Source: TMED8 sp964468005 (GTDB lineage: Bacteria; Pseudomonadota; Alphaproteobacteria; Rhodospirillales; Casp-alpha2). From it: a stretch of 14,673 bases of DNA. The position numbers and the translations under genes were made by a program. This document shows positions 13,579-14,673 of this stretch, piece by piece; the stretch's first letter is position 1; each line of letters starts with the position of its first letter. Where the stretch lies: assembly GCA_964468005.1 (NCBI GenBank), contig CAYXUT010000063.1, positions 1 through 14,673 on the forward strand, read 5' to 3'. Below the pieces are notes generated by a model that was not told the origin of the DNA, made no database searches, and worked only from the letters and a program-made list of their open reading frames with translations.

Positions 13579-14016
13579 CTAATCATCCATGATGATGGTC
13601 ATGGGACCGGCATTGATCAACGAGACCTCCATCGATGCACCGAACCGCCCGGTCTCGACCTCAAGGCCATTGGCGCGCAGTTCGCCACAGAAGAGGTCAT
13701 AGATAGCTTTTCCAGTTTCGGGATCGGCAACGCTCGAGAAGCCTGGCCGATTGCCCTTACGCCACTCTGCGGCCAAGGTAAACTGACTGACAACCAGCAC
13801 TGCCCCGCCGACGTCCTTCACCGAGAGGTTCATCTTGTCGGCAGCGTCCGTGAAAATGCGCATGGCAGCAATTTTACGGGCAAAATAGGCGGCTTTTTCA
13901 GTGCCATCACCTGGTTCGGTACAGAACAACACCAATAGACCGGCCTCGATCTTGCCAACCTCCTTGCCGTCAACGCTAACGCTGGCTTCCGATACACGTT
14001 GCAGTACCGCCTTCAT
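13579..14016 (-). CDS. dtd: D-aminoacyl-tRNA deacylase
   Basis: The 145-residue protein is full-length DTD, which hydrolyses D-aminoacyl-tRNA (and Gly-tRNA-Ala) in the cytosol and so keeps D-amino acids out of translation. It starts MKAVLQRVSEASVSVDG with the conserved Arg 7, and carries VVSQFTLAAEW (75-85, the SQ-x-T active-site motif), GNRPGFSSVADP, and INAGPMT (134-140). The last is the cross-subunit Gly-cisPro motif; Ala replaces the more common Asp after Asn, and the GP pair is kept. The start ATG at 14016 has only a weak GAG upstream. It precedes the FAD/GcvT dehydrogenase gene on the same strand, possibly co-transcribed, and follows a decayed aldehyde-dehydrogenase gene. Confidence 0.94.
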   Translation of the reverse strand: MKAVLQRVSEASVSVDGKEVGKIEAGLLVLFCTEPGDGTEKAAYFARKIAAMRIFTDAADKMNLSVKDVGGAVLVVSQFTLAAEWRKGNRPGFSSVADPETGKAIYDLFCGELRANGLEVETGRFGASMEVSLINAGPMTIIMDD

Positions 14017-14086
14017 ATCTCAGCGCGCCGAAACCAACCAACTAAATGCCGGCATTTCTGCTTGCATAGAAGCCGAAGACGGCGCC

Positions 14087-14406
14087 TCACGTGATGCCGC
14101 TCGACCAGAGTGCGGCAACCGATTTGAAGCGCGTGAAAAATTGCTTGCCCTCCATGCCCCGGACGAAATGGTTTCGGAAAAGCGAGCCTTTCCAACCACC
14201 AAAACTTGTTTCACCGGCACCGGGATCGGCAGGTCGCCACCGACCATACCGATGTTACCAATGTTAGTGCATTCACGTGCCCTGTCGCCTTCAGCATCTT
14301 CCACCACGCCTTCATCGATATAGTGTTCAAACCGTTCTTTGGTGTCGCGCGCAATTACCGACCCCATTTCCGCACCCGGGTCATTATATAAATCTACCTT
14401 TAGAAA
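14087..14406 (-). pseudogene. Methylmalonate-semialdehyde dehydrogenase (MmsA-like) remnant
   Basis: Three pieces of the C-terminal half of an MmsA-type aldehyde dehydrogenase lie in order on the minus strand. First LKVDLYNDPGAEMGSVIARD, then TKERFEHYIDEGVVEDA, matches the AEMGPVIxxxHKERVxxYID region. It jumps directly to EGDRARECTNIGNIGMVGGD and LPIPVPV, the pre-C-terminal segment, so roughly 100 residues are deleted. A frameshift then moves the C-terminus into another frame: TSFGGWKGSLFRNHFVRGME, then GKQFFTRFKSV and a TGA at 14087-14089. The catalytic Cys half is absent upstream, where TAG at 14407-14409 and AT-rich sequence follow. MmsA oxidises malonate and methylmalonate semialdehydes to acetyl- or propionyl-CoA in valine and inositol catabolism; this copy cannot function. 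Confidence 0.8.
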
Positions 14407-14673
14407 CTAATTTTTCGTTTTGGTAACAGCGTGTTAGTTCGCATCTAACTACCCGTATCAACTTTCAAAACACACTGTAGAGCAATGCAACTGGCTATAC
14501 AGTTTTTCTCAGACCTAAAAACCTTAGGGTTTCTGCACGTTACAGACACAGCCAGATTCATTCAAAAACTCTCAAAATGGGTTTTTTATTATTATTAATG
14601 CAAAGCTTTTCAATTTACCCTTTGCCGCGCCAAGGAATAGTTTTATCTATTATTTTTCTAATAGTGACATCGA
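14407..14673. other. AT-rich right end without a visible gene
   Basis: No gene, tRNA or repeat array is visible. Composition is clearly more AT-rich than the rest of the window, with runs such as TTTTTTATTATTATT near 14583. An imperfect hairpin, ACTGTA (14474-14479) with TACAGT (14498-14503) plus an inner AGC/GCT, is followed by TTTTTC on the + strand. It may be a weak terminator, though no + strand gene precedes it. Confidence 0.35.

Overview
The window looks like chromosomal DNA from an alphaproteobacterium of moderate GC. The basis is gene content and codon style: a GcvT-fused FAD dehydrogenase of the dimethylglycine/sarcosine type, a dgcN-dgcA pair for D-glutamate, a CaiB/MaoC/acyl-CoA dehydrogenase operon, and a CCA-encoding tRNA-Val. 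No ribosomal RNA, CRISPR array or phage module is visible, and I cannot name a genus.

Layout. Left end (1-3240, mostly + strand): a small coiled-coil protein of unknown function whose 3' end looks frameshifted; tRNA-Val(GAC) with its terminator on the minus strand; then an N-formylglutamate amidohydrolase, a GNAT acetyltransferase 6 nt behind it, and an exported lytic transglycosylase. Middle (3654-9716, minus strand): a four-gene operon read from 7407 down to 3654 (acyl-CoA dehydrogenase, MaoC-type double-hotdog hydratase, YdcF/DUF218 protein, family III CoA-transferase), preceded by dgcN-dgcA, which overlap by four bases. Right part: an orphan STAS-domain protein (+), then dtd followed by an 820-residue FAD/GcvT dehydrogenase (minus).

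The minus-strand operon is best read as CoA activation, dehydrogenation and hydration of a short, possibly branched or C5 dicarboxylic, acid. The citramalyl-CoA-type lyase that would complete an itaconate/mesaconate route is not in the window. DgcN and DgcA would N-acetylate D-glutamate and racemise the product to the N-acetyl-L form. Dtd (D-aminoacyl-tRNA deacylase) and the muralytic transglycosylase fit a loose theme of cell-wall and D-amino-acid turnover, but they are not in one operon.

A notable feature is decay between the operons. Most gaps over 300 bases hold recognisable wreckage: an anonymous startless coding fragment (3409-3615), the N-terminal part of a fumarylacetoacetate-hydrolase-family gene (9846-10133) still followed by a strong terminator, an IS630-family transposase fragment with an in-frame stop (10797-11012), and a methylmalonate-semialdehyde-dehydrogenase remnant with an internal deletion and a frameshift (14087-14406). 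I did not find a clearly new defence or mobile system. The best leads are the CoA operon with its embedded YdcF gene and the relocated catalytic base in its dehydrogenase.
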